Source: Mycolicibacterium vulneris
GTDB lineage: Bacteria > Actinomycetota > Actinomycetes > Mycobacteriales > Mycobacteriaceae
Direction of reading: 5' to 3'
NCBI RefSeq assembly: GCF_002104765.1
Contig: NZ_NCXM01000047.1
Location: forward strand, 1-35,221
DNA: 35,221 nt
A program made the translations under genes and the position numbers. The notes under the pieces were generated by a model. That model was not told where the DNA came from, searched no databases, and saw only the letters and a list, made by a program, of their open reading frames with translations. Below, piece by piece: positions 24,658 through 32,558 of this stretch; the stretch's first letter is position 1; each line of letters begins with the position of its first letter.

Positions 24658-25989
24658 CTACAGTAGCCCGTTCAGGTTGCTTCCGATCGTCCACGCCGCG
24701 GTGGCGACCAGCCCCGTGATCGCCAGCACCAGCGCCACCCAGACCAGCACCATGCGCCGGTTATGCTGACGCGCCCAGACGAATTCGCTGATCGGGATCC
24801 CCGCGAATTCGCCTGCGACCGCCTCATATTCGTAATCGTCCTCGTCCTCGTCCTCGCCGTCGGTCTGTGGCGGGCGGGCCGGCTCCGACCAGTCCTGGGG
24901 GCCCCGCGTCATCTGGCGAGTGGGCTGACGCACCGGCGCCGGGCCGGGTGGGTCGGGCTGCTGCGCGGTGGGTGGCCGCTGGGGGGTCTGGCCGCGCTGC
25001 AGCGCCGCCGACCGGTGTTGTGCGGAGTTGCGGGGCGCCGGCACCCGAAAGGCCGGCAGCGCAAGCTCTTCGGCGATCGCGTCGAGGTCCGCGCGCATCT
25101 CGATGGCGTCGGCATACCGTTCGCCCGGGTCGCGGGACGTCGCGCGCTGGACGAATTCGTCGAACTGCGCCGGCACACCGTCGATGACCGCGCTGGGCGG
25201 CGGCACGTCGGTGTCCAGCCGCTGGTAAGCGAGCGACAACGCCGAGTCGCCGGTGAACGGGGTGCGCCCGGTCAGCAGCTCATAGATCATGATCCCCGTG
25301 GAGTAGACGTCGCTGCGCGGACTGGCGTCGCCATCGCGCACCTGCTCGGGCGACAGGTAGGCCGCGGTGCCCAAAATCACGCTGGTGGAGGTGATTCCGG
25401 CGGCCGCGACGGCCCGGACCAAACCGAAGTCGGCGATTTTCACCTCGCCTTCGTCGGAGATCAGCACGTTCTCGGGCTTGACGTCGCGATGCACCAGGCC
25501 GGCCCGGTGGGCGGCGGCCAGCCCGCCGAGCACCGGACGAAGCACCGCCGCCACCGCGTACGGCGGCATGGGTCCGCGTTCGCCCAGCAGTTCGCGCAGC
25601 GTGCCACCCTCGATGAGCTCCATCACCAGGAACGGGTGCCGGGCGTCCAGGCCCTGGTCGTAGACCGCCACCAGCCCGGGATCCTTCAGCCGGGCCACGG
25701 TTTGCGCCTCACGCTGGAAGCGGGTCAGGAATTGCTCGTCGCCGGCGTAGCGGGAATCCATCACCTTCACCGCGACGGGACGATCGAGCCGGGTGTCCAG
25801 GCCGCGATACACCGTCGAGGTGCCGCCGCTGGCGATCCTGGACTGAACCAGGTAGCGGCCGTCCAGCAAAGTGTTGTCCAGCGGGTCGACCGATCCGGCC
25901 CCGGGTCGGCGACGATGCGGGCCGGGCCGACCCGAGGTGGGGGTCCCGCCCGCTCGCGGGGGAGGGCCGGGCGGTTCAGCTGGGGCCAC
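24658..25989 (-). CDS. pknL: Serine/threonine protein kinase PknL
   Basis: PknL is a membrane-anchored Hanks-type kinase; in M. tuberculosis it phosphorylates the product of the divergent neighbour Rv2175c. Visible parts, numbered from GTG 25989: glycine loop ASGGTSTVY near 53, VAVKVMD with catalytic Lys75, HRDVKPEN with Asp169, DFG at 187-189, and activation-loop Thr residues in ITSTSVILGTAAYLSPEQ. A long Pro/Gln-rich then acidic juxtamembrane region and one C-terminal helix (VLVWVALVLAITGLVATAAW) complete it. There is almost no extracellular domain, as in the orthologue. GTG 25989 (443 residues) is chosen because TACGAT lies 6 nt upstream; an ATG at 26049 would overlap the neighbour's promoter. 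The N terminus is still about 30 residues longer than in M. tuberculosis. Confidence 0.93.
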   Translation of the reverse strand: MAPAEPPGPPPRAGGTPTSGRPGPHRRRPGAGSVDPLDNTLLDGRYLVQSRIASGGTSTVYRGLDTRLDRPVAVKVMDSRYAGDEQFLTRFQREAQTVARLKDPGLVAVYDQGLDARHPFLVMELIEGGTLRELLGERGPMPPYAVAAVLRPVLGGLAAAHRAGLVHRDVKPENVLISDEGEVKIADFGLVRAVAAAGITSTSVILGTAAYLSPEQVRDGDASPRSDVYSTGIMIYELLTGRTPFTGDSALSLAYQRLDTDVPPPSAVIDGVPAQFDEFVQRATSRDPGERYADAIEMRADLDAIAEELALPAFRVPAPRNSAQHRSAALQRGQTPQRPPTAQQPDPPGPAPVRQPTRQMTRGPQDWSEPARPPQTDGEDEDEDDYEYEAVAGEFAGIPISEFVWARQHNRRMVLVWVALVLAITGLVATAAWTIGSNLNGLL

Positions 25990-25995
25990 GGGGCC

Positions 25996-26001
25996 ATCGT
26001 A
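25996..26001 (-). promoter_or_regulatory. -10 element, leaderless start of pknL
   Basis: On the minus strand TACGAT ends 6 nt before GTG 25989. Together with the divergent element at 26057-26062 it forms a compact back-to-back promoter pair. Confidence 0.5.
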
Positions 26002-26056
26002 GGTGCGCGGCCGTGATTGGCCGGTAGAACACGGGCTCAACGCGGCCATCTAGGCC

Positions 26057-26062
26057 TACACT
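26057..26062 (+). promoter_or_regulatory. -10 element, leaderless start of the Rv2175c-type gene
   Basis: TACACT ends 7 nt before ATG 26070, the leaderless spacing. Confidence 0.55.
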
Positions 26063-26069
26063 TGCCCGG

Positions 26070-26474
26070 ATGAGCAGTATTCCTGCCGGCGACGATGTGC
26101 TAGAACCCGACGAGCCGATCTATGACCTGAAGCGGGTCGCCGAATTGATGGGGGTGCCGGTCACCAAGGTGCACCAGCAACTCCGGGAGGGGCACCTGGT
26201 TGCGGTTCGCCGCGGCGAGGGACTGGTGGTACCGCAGGTGTTCTTCACCAAGTCCGGTGAGGTGGTCAAGAGCCTGTCGGGATTGTTGACGATCTTGCAC
26301 GACGGCGGCTATCACGACACCGAGATCGTGCGCTGGTTGTTCACCCGGGACCCCTCGTTGACGGTCACCCGCGACGGCAGCCGGGATGCCCTCAACAACG
26401 CCCGTCCCGTCGACGCCCTGCACGCCCACCAGGCGCGGGAAGTCGTGCGCCGGGCGCAGGCGATGGCCTACTGA
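26070..26474 (+). CDS. Small DNA-binding protein, PknL substrate (Rv2175c type)
   Basis: A 134-residue protein. A helix-turn-helix is visible at about residues 22-48 (YDLKRVAELMGVPVTKVHQQLREGHLVAVRR), a C-terminal part with helices follows, and the whole resembles MerR/excisionase-type winged helices. The M. tuberculosis orthologue was shown to bind DNA and to lose binding on phosphorylation by PknL at an N-terminal Thr. The N terminus here (MSSIPAGDDVLEPDEP) has serines but no threonine, so the phosphosite differs or lies elsewhere. It is divergent from pknL with back-to-back promoters and convergent with mptA, leaving a 10-nt gap. Confidence 0.88.
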   Translation: MSSIPAGDDVLEPDEPIYDLKRVAELMGVPVTKVHQQLREGHLVAVRRGEGLVVPQVFFTKSGEVVKSLSGLLTILHDGGYHDTEIVRWLFTRDPSLTVTRDGSRDALNNARPVDALHAHQAREVVRRAQAMAY

Positions 26475-26484
26475 ACCCGATCGC

Positions 26485-28026
26485 TCATCCGGCGGTGACG
26501 TCGGCTCGCTCGGCCCGCCGCACGGGACTCCGGTACAGGCTGTACCCAGCGATCAGCGCGCACGCGGTGGCCAGCGAGAAGTGCAGCCACGAGTACATGC
26601 CGTGCGAGCCATCGGGTTTGAAGATCACCATCACCCAGGTCGACAGGCCGCCGATGATTGCGACCGCCCGCCGCGACTGCGCCAGCGGGGCCACGATCGC
26701 CAGCGGCCACGAGTAGTACCAGGGCAGGGCGGCCGGCACGAACAGCACCACGATCAGCATCGACCACGCGATGCCGGTCAGCGCGGCCCGGTCGTCGCGG
26801 CGGAACCGCCACCACAACAGCGGCAGCGAGATTGCGATGACCGCGATGCCGACCAGCCGGGTGACGCGCAGGATCGGGTAGAAGCTCACCGGGAAGAAGC
26901 CGCTGCCGATCGCGTGGATCAGGTTGGCGGCGGCGGTCGGCACGGTCAGCCAGTTGATGATCTTCACCGATCCGGCCAGCGCGGTAAGCCAGCCCAGGCC
27001 GACGCCGGCGACCGCGGACACGATCGCGAAGACCACGACGAAGATCAGCAGCGACAACGCCGTGGCGGCGAAAAACGCTGGCGCCGGCCGATATCCCCGC
27101 TGATCACGCAAATGCCGCATCCACACCCACACCAGGAAGGGCAGCGCGATGCCGGCAGTGGCCTTGACCGCGATGGCGACCGTGATAAGCGTGGTACCTG
27201 CGACGTGGCGGCCGGCGAACGTCAGCGCGATGCCGGCGGCCATCAGGCCCACCATCAGCATCTCGTTGTGCACCCCGCCCATCAGATGGATCAGCACCAG
27301 GGGGTTGAGCACACAGATCCACAGCGCCGTCGAACCGTCGGTGCCCAGATGCCGCGCCACCCGGGGCGTCGCCCAGACCAGCAGCACCAGGCCGGGCAGC
27401 ATGCACAGCCGCAGTAACATGGTGCCCGCCACCACGTTGTTGCCCACGACGATGGTGACGACCTTCGCCACCAGGATGAACACCGGGCCATAGGGTGCCG
27501 TCGTGATCGACCATATGGGACTCACGTTGTCCAGCAGGCTGTTTGGGTTGGCGACGGGCCCCACCGCGTACGGGTCGAGGCCGTCGCGCAGCAGCGCGCC
27601 CTGCGCCAGATACGAGTAGGTGTCCCGGCTGAAGACGGGCACCGACACCAGCAACGGCGCCAGCCAGAAGCCGGTGGTGGCCTTCATGACGAACTCGCTC
27701 GCCTCGCCGGCCAGCACCCGACGGCCCAGGGCCAGCCACGCGATCAGCATCAGGCCGACGCCGATCCACAACACGATCGACGACAGCACCAGGCCGTGGC
27801 CAAACCGCAACCAGGACATGTGCATTGACTCGAGGAGCGGGTCGTGCTGGCGGGTGCTGCCCGCGCCCAGCCCGCCCAGTGTGATCAGTACCGATCCCAG
27901 CATGCCCAGCTTCGCCGGACCGGAGTCGCCGGACGCGACGAATGCCCTCAGTCGGGAAAACCATTCGCCGCGAGAGGGTTTGGCGGCCGGTGAATCCGCT
28001 GCCGGGGCGTCCGTGGGCGTCGTCAT
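26485..28026 (-). CDS. mptA: Alpha-1,6-mannosyltransferase MptA
   Basis: MptA (Rv2174 type) elongates the alpha-1,6-mannan backbone of lipomannan beyond the early PIM stage, using polyprenyl-phosphate mannose at the outer face of the membrane. The 513-residue product is a GT-C glycosyltransferase with about 12 hydrophobic helices. The first large loop contains FSRDTYSYLAQG, the acidic motif expected for catalysis, followed by DPYAVGP and APYGPV segments. ATG 28026 lies 4 nt after the idsA2 stop, so the two genes form an operon that couples mannan polymerisation to polyprenyl synthesis. With pimB' and the mptC-type gene it makes this window rich in one pathway. Confidence 0.93.
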   Translation of the reverse strand: MTTPTDAPAADSPAAKPSRGEWFSRLRAFVASGDSGPAKLGMLGSVLITLGGLGAGSTRQHDPLLESMHMSWLRFGHGLVLSSIVLWIGVGLMLIAWLALGRRVLAGEASEFVMKATTGFWLAPLLVSVPVFSRDTYSYLAQGALLRDGLDPYAVGPVANPNSLLDNVSPIWSITTAPYGPVFILVAKVVTIVVGNNVVAGTMLLRLCMLPGLVLLVWATPRVARHLGTDGSTALWICVLNPLVLIHLMGGVHNEMLMVGLMAAGIALTFAGRHVAGTTLITVAIAVKATAGIALPFLVWVWMRHLRDQRGYRPAPAFFAATALSLLIFVVVFAIVSAVAGVGLGWLTALAGSVKIINWLTVPTAAANLIHAIGSGFFPVSFYPILRVTRLVGIAVIAISLPLLWWRFRRDDRAALTGIAWSMLIVVLFVPAALPWYYSWPLAIVAPLAQSRRAVAIIGGLSTWVMVIFKPDGSHGMYSWLHFSLATACALIAGYSLYRSPVRRAERADVTAG

Positions 28027-28030
28027 CGGT

Positions 28031-29080
28031 TCAGGCGGACCGGTTCGTGGCCAGCTTGGCCAATTCGGACAGCCCCGCTTTGGCCGCGGTGTTGATGGGT
28101 GCGGCCGCCAGCGTTGCCAGCGCCCGCTGGGTCAGCGCGGCGATCCGTTGTTCGGCGGCGGCCAGGGCGCCCACCGACTCGATGGCGTCGCGCAGCTGAT
28201 CCACTTGCGCGTCGGTCAGCCGAGCCCCGATCGAGGTGCGTAACAGGTTGGCCGCCACCGGGTCCGACTTCTCCGCCAACTCCACCGCCTCGGCCAGCAG
28301 CACCGTGCGCTTGCCGGATCGCAGATCATCACCGGACGGCTTGCCGGTGACCGCGGGATCACCGAAAACCCCCAACACGTCGTCGCGCAACTGAAACGCC
28401 ACCCCCAGGTCCGTTCCGAACTGGCTGAAGACGTCGTGGACGTCGGGCCGGTCGGCCGCGGCGGCCGCCCCGAGCTGCAGCGGCCGGGACACGGTGTAGC
28501 AGGCGGTCTTGAAGGTGTCGACGTTCATCGCCGCGGCGATCGAGGCGGCCGCGCTGGCCTCGGCGACGATGTCGAGGTACTGCCCACCGAGCACCTCGGT
28601 GCGAATGTTGGCCCACACCCGCCGCACCCGCCTGAAAGCCTGCGGCGTCAGCTCGACACCGAAGACGATGTCGTCGGCCCAGGCCAGCGCGAGATCGCCG
28701 AGCAGGATGGCGGCTGATATGCCGAACTGCTCCGGCGAGCCCTGCCAGTGCCGGTCGCGATGCAGCGCAGCGAACCGGACGTGCGTGGTCGGCCGGCCCC
28801 GGCGGGTCGAGGAGCCGTCGATCACGTCGTCGTGCACCAGCGCGCAGGCGTGCAGCAGCTCGAGCGCTGAAAACAGCAGCAGCGCTTGCTCATCGGGGGC
28901 TTCGGTGGTGACGGCGCGCCAGCCCCAATAGGCGAACGCGGGCCGTAACCGCTTGCCCCCGTTGAGTACGAAATCTTCCAGCGCGGCGATCAGACCGCTG
29001 TAGTCGTCACCGATGTACGCGGTTTCGGTGCGCCGGTCATGCATGTACCGCCGCAATTGGTCGGTGATGGCGCCGGTCAA
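28031..29080 (-). CDS. idsA2: Polyprenyl diphosphate synthase IdsA2
   Basis: A trans-type short-chain polyprenyl (geranylgeranyl-like) diphosphate synthase that condenses isopentenyl diphosphate with allylic diphosphates. The first Asp-rich motif DDVID is in LVHDDVIDGSSTRRGRPT; the second is RDDVLGVFGD. GGKRLRP and CYTVSRPLQ segments are also typical. The start is unsure. TTG 29080 gives 349 residues, close to the M. tuberculosis length, but has a poor ribosome binding site. A CTG at 29119 has AAGGGG 8 nt upstream, and frames reach to 29242. TACACT on the minus strand (29172-29167) may be the -10. It precedes mptA by 4 nt and may supply prenyl precursors for the mannose carrier. Confidence 0.9.
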   Translation of the reverse strand: MTGAITDQLRRYMHDRRTETAYIGDDYSGLIAALEDFVLNGGKRLRPAFAYWGWRAVTTEAPDEQALLLFSALELLHACALVHDDVIDGSSTRRGRPTTHVRFAALHRDRHWQGSPEQFGISAAILLGDLALAWADDIVFGVELTPQAFRRVRRVWANIRTEVLGGQYLDIVAEASAAASIAAAMNVDTFKTACYTVSRPLQLGAAAAADRPDVHDVFSQFGTDLGVAFQLRDDVLGVFGDPAVTGKPSGDDLRSGKRTVLLAEAVELAEKSDPVAANLLRTSIGARLTDAQVDQLRDAIESVGALAAAEQRIAALTQRALATLAAAPINTAAKAGLSELAKLATNRSA

Positions 29081-29166
29081 CTCGACGGTTGCCGCTGCTT
29101 CTGAAGCTCCTAGGCTCAGCGCGGCGCCCCTTTCTGCTCGGCTGGCTGGGTGTTCCAGGCCCGACC

Positions 29167-29172
29167 AGTGTA
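29167..29172 (-). promoter_or_regulatory. Possible -10 of the idsA2-mptA operon
   Basis: TACACT on the minus strand. If used, transcription starts near 29160 and excludes the longer idsA2 starts further upstream. Confidence 0.35.
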
Positions 29173-29342
29173 TTCGCCACGCCACCCGTGCCGCTCCGCA
29201 CGTGACCGGGGCGGGTGGACCCAGTTGCTTCGCCTGCCTCACTAACCCGCCCCTATGCTGGCGGGTGCGCTGGGCCCGCGCGCAGACTGCGCGGCCACCA
29301 GACGCCCCCGGGGCCGATAGTCGTCAGATGGAGAGAAGCCGC

Positions 29343-30236
29343 GTGACCCTCAACACCATTGCGCTCGAGCTGGTGCCGCCGAACGCCGACGAAGGTCGCG
29401 AGCGGGCACTCGAAGAGGCGCAGAAGGTGGTGCGGAATTCGGCCGAGGCCGGTCTGGGCGGCCGGATCCGGCACGTGATGATTCCGGGGATCATCGCCGA
29501 GGACGACGACCGTCCCATCCAGATGAAGCCCAAGTTGGACGTGCTCGAGTTCTGGTCGGTCGTCAAGCCGCAACTGCCGGGGATCAAGGGCCTCTGCACG
29601 CAGGTGACCGCGTTCATGGACGAGCCGTCGCTGCGCACGCGGCTGACCGAGCTGACGTCGGCCGGCATGGAAGGCGTGGTCTTCGTCGGCGTGCCGCGCA
29701 CCATGAACGACGGCGAGGGGTCCGGCGTCGCCCCCACCGACGCCCTGTCGATCTACCGCGAGCTGCTGACCAACCGCGGCGTCATCCTGATCCCGACCCG
29801 CGACGGTGAACAGGGCCGGTTCAACTTCAAGTGCGACCAGGGCGCCACCTACGGCATGACCCAGCTGTTGTACTCCGACGCGATCGTTGGCTTCCTGACC
29901 GAGTTCGCCCGCCAGACCGATCATCGGCCGGAGATCCTGCTGTCGTTCGGCTTCGTACCGAAGATGGAGAGCCGGGTCGGACTGATCAACTGGCTGATTC
30001 AGGACCCGGGCAATCCGGCGGTGGCCGCAGAGCAGGAATTCGTCAAGGAGCTGGCCGCCGGCGAACCGGCGCAGAAGCGCCGGCAGATGGTCGACCTCTA
30101 CAAACGCGTCATCGACGGGGTCGCCGAGCTCGGCTTCCCGCTGAGCATCCACCTCGAGGCGACCTACGGGAACTCCGGGCCGGCCTTCCAGACGTTCGCG
30201 GAGATGCTCGCCTACTGGTCACCGACCCCGGGCTAA
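29343..30236 (+). CDS. MTHFR-like protein (Rv2172c type)
   Basis: A 297-residue TIM-barrel protein of the methylenetetrahydrofolate reductase-like family. I recall the M. tuberculosis orthologue Rv2172c being studied as a non-canonical MTHFR, which would supply 5-methyl-THF for methionine synthesis. Sequence support is modest: the N-terminal ALELVPPN strand (E in beta-1), the ILIPTRDGEQGRFNFK segment and the C-terminal IHLEATYGNSGPAF. GTG 29343 is preceded by GGAGAGAAG; ATG 29328, with GATAGT 6 nt upstream, is an in-frame leaderless alternative. Divergent from idsA2; its TAA overlaps the lppM stop in the sequence CTAA (30233-30236). Confidence 0.75.
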   Translation: MTLNTIALELVPPNADEGRERALEEAQKVVRNSAEAGLGGRIRHVMIPGIIAEDDDRPIQMKPKLDVLEFWSVVKPQLPGIKGLCTQVTAFMDEPSLRTRLTELTSAGMEGVVFVGVPRTMNDGEGSGVAPTDALSIYRELLTNRGVILIPTRDGEQGRFNFKCDQGATYGMTQLLYSDAIVGFLTEFARQTDHRPEILLSFGFVPKMESRVGLINWLIQDPGNPAVAAEQEFVKELAAGEPAQKRRQMVDLYKRVIDGVAELGFPLSIHLEATYGNSGPAFQTFAEMLAYWSPTPG

Positions 30237-30964
30237 TCGGGTGGCGGTTGGTCGCGCGGCGCGGTCAACCGGGGCGACCTGTCCCGGCTGACCCAGGCCA
30301 GCAGCCCCACCACGCCCGCGGCCGCGAACGACGCGATGCAAAGCCACACCACCGCCCCGGTGAAGGACCGGGTGTTGGGGTCGGTGTAGCGGGCCTGCGC
30401 GGTCATGGTGCTGACCACGCCCGGTTTGAGCTTCCACGACACCACGTCGGGTTCGACCCGGTCGCCGTTTGTGGAGGTCACGACGCCGGGGAAGGCCACC
30501 GTCAGCTCGACGTCGGCCTCGGGGTCGGTCAGCGAGGTCAGGTCCGCCCGGCCCTCCAAGATCACCAGGTTGCCGTTGCGGCGCAGCGTCAGGTTCACCC
30601 CGGAGGCGTCGGAGTTCATGTTGGCCAGCTGCGGCAGCTCCGCGAACGTCAGGTCGGAGAACACCGCCTGCGAGCCGACGTAGCCGTCGCTGTCGTAATT
30701 CGACACCGCCACCTTCTGGCTGAACGGCAGGTTGTTGCTGTCCAGTTGGGGACCGGTGTCTTTGGAGGTCTTGGGTTTCGCGGCGGCGACGATCTCGCCG
30801 GACACCAGGTCGTCGGGGGAGATGGTGAGCGAGGCCCTGACTCGCAGGCATCCGGTGGCCAACGGCACCACCAGCAGCAGCATCGCGATGGCCGTCAGGC
30901 GGCGCCGCCGAGCTCGAAACGCTCGGGATCCTCGGCTGCGGGGCGGGGGAGAGCTGGCTCGCAC
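30233..30964 (-). CDS. lppM: Lipoprotein LppM
   Basis: LppM (Rv2171 type) is an exported lipoprotein; in M. tuberculosis it has been linked to blocking phagosome maturation. From GTG 30964 it has 243 residues. A basic stretch (RARRRR) and hydrophobic core are followed by the lipobox LATGC, so Cys39 would be lipidated. A domain with LTISPDDLVSGEIVAAAKP is typical of the LppM family, and a C-terminal membrane helix lies at about 206-227, followed by a basic tail. GTG 30994 is the longer in-frame start but lies inside the 30-bp dyad; the signal peptide is already long from 30964. The dyad/tandem repeat lies just upstream, on the probable promoter, and suggests repressor control. Confidence 0.88.
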   Translation of the reverse strand: MRASSPPPRSRGSRAFRARRRRLTAIAMLLLVVPLATGCLRVRASLTISPDDLVSGEIVAAAKPKTSKDTGPQLDSNNLPFSQKVAVSNYDSDGYVGSQAVFSDLTFAELPQLANMNSDASGVNLTLRRNGNLVILEGRADLTSLTDPEADVELTVAFPGVVTSTNGDRVEPDVVSWKLKPGVVSTMTAQARYTDPNTRSFTGAVVWLCIASFAAAGVVGLLAWVSRDRSPRLTAPRDQPPPD

Positions 30965-30983
30965 CAGGTCATCGTGCCAGATC

Positions 30984-31013
30984 CGATGTGCCACTTAAAT
31001 AAGTGGCACATCG
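30984..31013. promoter_or_regulatory. Perfect 30-bp dyad before lppM, probable operator
   Basis: Two 14-bp arms (CGATGTGCCACTTA and its exact complement) flank a 2-bp centre AA. On the minus strand the centre reads TTATTT, a fair -10 for lppM with a start near 30990. A dyad centred on the -10 is a classic repressor operator. As RNA it would be a 14-bp stem with a tiny loop and no following U-tract, so a terminator for the upstream GNAT gene is possible but less likely. Confidence 0.65.
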
Positions 31014-31037
31014 AAGCAATAAGTGGCGCATCGAAGC
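30998..31037. repeat. Tandem 20-bp direct repeat overlapping the dyad
   Basis: Two head-to-tail 20-bp units, 30998-31017 and 31018-31037, differ at one base (GGCACATC versus GGCGCATC). The first unit contains the right arm of the dyad, so three copies of a TAAGTGGC(A/G)CATCG half-site are arranged left, right, right. Confidence 0.75.
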
Positions 31038-31068
31038 GGAGTCTTCCGCTGTGTGCCGGGTTCGGGTG

Positions 31069-31677
31069 TTACAGGGGTAGCTTACGGCCCAAAATCGCAA
31101 ACGCCCGCGGGTCGCCGGCGAAGTGGTAGCCGCGGATCACGTCGGTGAAACCCAAGCGCCGGTACAACCGCCAGGCGCGGTTGGGTTCACCATTGATTTC
31201 CGGCGTCGAGAGCAGCACATTCTGCTCGGGGCGACCGGCGAGCAGCCGTCGGACCAACGCCTCGCCGAGACCGCGGCCCTGGGCGCGGGGATGGATGTGC
31301 AGCTCGGTCAGCTCGAAGTAGCTGTCCATCAGCCGGGAGATCTCCTGGGGCGGCGAGCCGTGGCGCTGCATGCCCAGTACGACCTGCTGCTGCCACCACT
31401 GCCCGGGCGCGCCGGGGTAGCCGTAGGCCACACCGAGCAACGGGGCGCCGGCCAGGTCCTCCGCCGAGGGCGGTTGTGCGCCTGCGTCTGCGGCTTCCTG
31501 GGTTTCCACGACGCCGGCACCCTGCCAGCCCCGTCGCCGGATGTGTTCCAGCCACATCGCGGCGCGCTGGTTCTCGGTACCCCGCGGGTAGCGCATCGCG
31601 TCGACGTACACCGCCAGGGCGTCACCCAGGCGCCGCTCCATGTCGTTGGGAAGCAGATCGATGAGGAATATCGCCAA
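31069..31677 (-). CDS. GNAT-family acetyltransferase (Rv2170 type)
   Basis: A 202-residue N-acetyltransferase. The acetyl-CoA pyrophosphate loop is RAQGRGLGEAL near residue 132, preceded by the strand ELTELHIHP and followed by the terminal NRAWRLYRRLGF pattern of motif B. The M. tuberculosis orthologue has been reported to acetylate isocitrate lyase; I cannot confirm the substrate here. The start is TTG 31677, supported by GGAGGAG 8 nt upstream. The same-strand lppM follows after a gap holding the operator-like repeats, so the two may be co-transcribed or separately controlled. Confidence 0.83.
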   Translation of the reverse strand: MAIFLIDLLPNDMERRLGDALAVYVDAMRYPRGTENQRAAMWLEHIRRRGWQGAGVVETQEAADAGAQPPSAEDLAGAPLLGVAYGYPGAPGQWWQQQVVLGMQRHGSPPQEISRLMDSYFELTELHIHPRAQGRGLGEALVRRLLAGRPEQNVLLSTPEINGEPNRAWRLYRRLGFTDVIRGYHFAGDPRAFAILGRKLPL

Positions 31678-32013
31678 CTCGCGGTCTCCTCCTCATCGCT
31701 GATCCAGGCTCGTGCGGCGCCTCGGCATATGTGGTCGCTGTAGACCGGGCCGCCATCGCCCATTATCGGACCCGTGTGCGACGGGCCGACGGGCGGTCAT
31801 GGCACCGGAGCGACGAACCGTCCGGTTCGGGAAGCCGGTTGTAGCGCACGTCGTTCCGGTCTGGCGGTGGGTCGGGAGGCGGCCGGGATAGAATCGGCGC
31901 CGAACCAGTGGTATGGGGCAGATTGACCTCGTATCATTCAATTAGTTGCCCCGGCAACGGGCATCCGCGTGCTACCGGTAGTCACGTGCCAAACAGTCGG
32001 CAAGGAGGGACGA
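31678..32013. other. Divergent intergenic region, GNAT to DUF3040
   Basis: This 336-bp gap holds no convincing gene. It contains a short dyad, CGAACC/GGTTCG with a 4-nt spacer at 31814-31829. A possible -10, TATCAT (31932-31937), would give the DUF3040 gene a leader of about 70 nt. It ends with the ribosome binding site AAGGAGG before ATG 32014. No palindrome as strong as that upstream of lppM is present. Confidence 0.5.
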
Positions 32014-32415
32014 ATGCCACTCTCCGATCATGAGCAGCGGATGCTCGATCAGATCGAGAGCGCTCTCTACGCCGAGGACCCCAAATTTGCGTCAAGTGTC
32101 CGCGGCGGAGGCTTCCGCGCACCCACCGCCCGTCGGCGGCTGCAGGGCGTGGCATTGTTCGTCATCGGTCTGGCGATGCTGGTCTCCGGAGTGGCGTTCA
32201 AGGCGACGATGATCGGAAACTTCCCGATCCTCAGCGTCTTCGGATTCATCGTCATGTTTGGCGGAGTGATCTTCGCGATCACCGGCCCCCGGTTGTCCGG
32301 CAGGCCCGACCATTCCGGCCCGGCGCCCACCTCGCTGCGTCAGCGCCGCAACAAGGGCGGGGGTTCGTTCACCAGCCGCATGGAGGATCGGTTCCGCCGC
32401 CGCTTCGACGAGTGA
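32014..32415 (+). CDS. DUF3040 membrane protein (Rv2169c type)
   Basis: A 133-residue protein with the DUF3040 N-terminal signature PLSDHEQRMLDQIESAL, then two hydrophobic helices (about 46-65 and 70-90), then a basic Gly/Arg-rich tail. DUF3040 proteins are common in actinobacteria next to mraZ and the dcw cluster; their function is unknown. The start ATG 32014 has AAGGAGG 5 nt upstream, and the DUF signature begins at once, so an earlier in-frame codon at 31969 is rejected. A strong terminator follows 15 bases after the stop, separating it from mraZ. Confidence 0.88.
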   Translation: MPLSDHEQRMLDQIESALYAEDPKFASSVRGGGFRAPTARRRLQGVALFVIGLAMLVSGVAFKATMIGNFPILSVFGFIVMFGGVIFAITGPRLSGRPDHSGPAPTSLRQRRNKGGGSFTSRMEDRFRRRFDE

Positions 32416-32430
32416 GCGCGTCAACACATT

Positions 32431-32461
32431 CGGGGTAGCCATCGGCTGCCCCGATTTTTTT
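32431..32461 (+). terminator. Rho-independent terminator after the DUF3040 gene
   Basis: CGGGGTAGCC (32431-32440) pairs with GGCTGCCCCG (32444-32453) around a 3-nt loop, with one G-U pair. A single A and seven T (32455-32461) follow. This is a textbook intrinsic terminator, unusual in mycobacterial DNA. Confidence 0.9.
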
Positions 32462-32558
32462 CCGGGATCCGCTCGGCGGCCGAGCCGCTGGCAATCAACC
32501 GTCGATGCCGTTTTGCAGCCCAATCGAGCCCCAACCGAGGCGCGTCGCGACATTTACG

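Noticed and set aside
30998..31037. The tandem repeat as a CRISPR or MIRU-type array
   Set aside because: Only two units, no spacers and no coding continuity; better explained as operator half-sites.
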